Source of the DNA: Tillandsia leiboldiana
Lineage: Eukaryota; Streptophyta; Magnoliopsida; Poales; Bromeliaceae
Direction of reading: 5' to 3'
Length of the DNA stretch: 64,000 bases
NCBI GenBank assembly: GCA_029204045.2
Contig: CM055073.1
Coordinates: forward strand, 29,064,599 to 29,128,598
How positions within the stretch are numbered: position 1 is the first letter of the stretch; each line of letters begins with the position of its first letter. The position numbers were made by a program, and so were the translations under genes. The notes beneath the pieces are model-generated. The model ran no database searches. It was not told the DNA's origin and saw only the letters and a list, made by a program, of their open reading frames with translations. This document shows, piece after piece, positions 62,710 to 64,000 of the stretch.

Positions 62710-64000
62710 AGTTGCTTGAGAAATTGAGATAAAAATTAGTTTCCAGTGTAATCAAGAAATACGAAAATTCTTCCAAATATTGGTTTTCTATATTCTCCAT
62801 CTTTTGCAAATTTCTCCAACTTTTTCGTATTGATACCTTATTGCTCAAAACTAAAGACTAGAAAAAGAAACTATAAAAATCTTTCCACATCACCTGAAAG
62901 GATCTGTAAAATCTATCCAAAGCATCTAAAAGGCTAAAAAGGCACCAGAAACCCAGCCAAAGCTATAATAGAAAAAGATAGTTCAAGCTTGAGTTAAAGA
63001 TGGCAACTATGCAAATGCTACGATGTTGATGTTTGACAGTTTAGTGATGCAATAAAGAGAAACCCATATAACATTACAAAGAGAGATAGAAGACAAGATC
63101 GTGTATATCATTAAGCATTCTGCTTATTTAATGTTAAGTAATCATAGTATGAAGCATCCATCTCTGGCATATTAAGTTGTATATGCCTGTCCAAAACCAA
63201 ACTATCTCACTTTGGCTAAGTACCCTTCCCATTCATCTAAAAGATCAATCAAGCAAAATTTACAATTCTAACACCCAAGTAGAGGAAGAAAGCAAAAGGC
63301 AGTTGTTTAGATAAGAATGTACCCTTGCAATGGTTACAATAAGATCATTAATGCCCCTCATGGCAGTAGTACTAATAGGACTTCAATATTGTTGAGCTTT
63401 GACTCATCAAGGAACAAAAATTACCAACCAAATATTAATGTTGAGTTTTAACAACCATGAATCCTCACCTACACACATGGGACTACACATTCTTTCTAAC
63501 ACTTAAAGGTTCAAGCTAACAACTTTTTTGAACCTAAACTAATGGAGATTGAAGAAGAAAGCATGTAATACTATTGTGATGATTAGTGCTCTATTCCTTT
63601 GGCACCGATGGAGTTTCCTTCAAATCCACGTGACACTCACTCTGCATTATCGAATTCACTGTTTGAGCATTCGCGTATAGTAATTGGAGACTTCAAGGTT
63701 CTGAGTTGCGAACACATTCTTATCCACATATGCTTTTATACAATAATGGAAAGGGTAAAGGCTCATTACGCCTTCAATCACATTGTCACTCAATATGAAC
63801 AGTAGTTCCCAATCATTAGCTTCGATGGAGCATCGAATTATCATGCGGAGGCGGATTTAAACCTCTTCGCTGAAAAATCTATAAACATAATACCCCGTCG
63901 AATGAATGCCCAAAAGCTGTTTATGCCCACAAGTACTATGGTACGTTGCCCTCCACAACTACGTTTTTGCCCCATTGGACACAAATAAAAATACAGTCAC
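62710..64000. other. Unassigned DNA to the window end
   Basis: AT-rich. At 63600-64000 both strands have short open frames (63656-63844 minus, 63599-63805 plus) in less AT-rich sequence that could be a gene scrap, but I recognise no domain. The upstream non-coding exon or promoter of TFB5 may be in this stretch. Confidence 0.35.

Overview
This is nuclear DNA of a flowering plant. The genes are split by GT...AG introns, much of the DNA is AT-rich, and the space between exons is packed with hAT, Mutator and Harbinger-type TIR elements, LTR fragments, and (TA)n and (CT)n microsatellites. The gene content and transposon style suggest a monocot, but I cannot name a species. There are no bacterial operons, CRISPR arrays or rRNA/tRNA genes that I can support.

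Three host genes look functional. (1) GLE1, plus strand, about 1.9 to 29.05 kb: 14 visible coding exons encode about 636 residues of the nuclear-pore mRNA export factor. The locus is stretched to 27 kb by transposons in its introns, and the start codon lies in an exon I could not identify. (2) An FLX-like (FLOWERING LOCUS C EXPRESSOR-like) coiled-coil gene, plus strand: three coding exons at 48520-50072 (375 aa), probably with a GC-rich 5'UTR exon near 43.0-43.3 kb and a 5.2 kb 5'UTR intron. (3) TFB5/GTF2H5, the 71-aa TFIIH subunit, minus strand, two coding exons at 60128-60480.

Broken genes lie between them. Two copies of a PDIL2-3/P5-like protein disulfide isomerase fragment sit near 0.3-1.1 kb and 34.9-35.7 kb. 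A separate PDIL1-like first-exon fragment lies antisense in a GLE1 intron near 10 kb. A 4.6 kb Mutator-like element at 30.2-34.8 kb carries a decayed plant-mobile-domain gene. A Myb/SANT-like gene of the kind linked to PIF/Harbinger transposons, at 52.6-56.1 kb, is interrupted by a truncated Copia element and also carries a stop and two frameshifts.

Many transposon boundaries are set by target-site duplications readable in the sequence: three related hAT-type elements with 8-bp TSDs, two related Mutator-type elements with 9-bp TSDs, two solo LTRs with 5-bp TSDs, one Copia element with a 5-bp TSD, and several Harbinger-type elements with TTA targets. Three TIR elements near 38-39.5 kb are strung together by (TA)n tracts, and one of them contains telomere-like repeats. 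I found no clearly new biological system. The most unusual items are the Copia remnant with a folded-back LTR, the Mutator family with repeated hairpins in its TIRs, and the collection of three PDI gene fragments.
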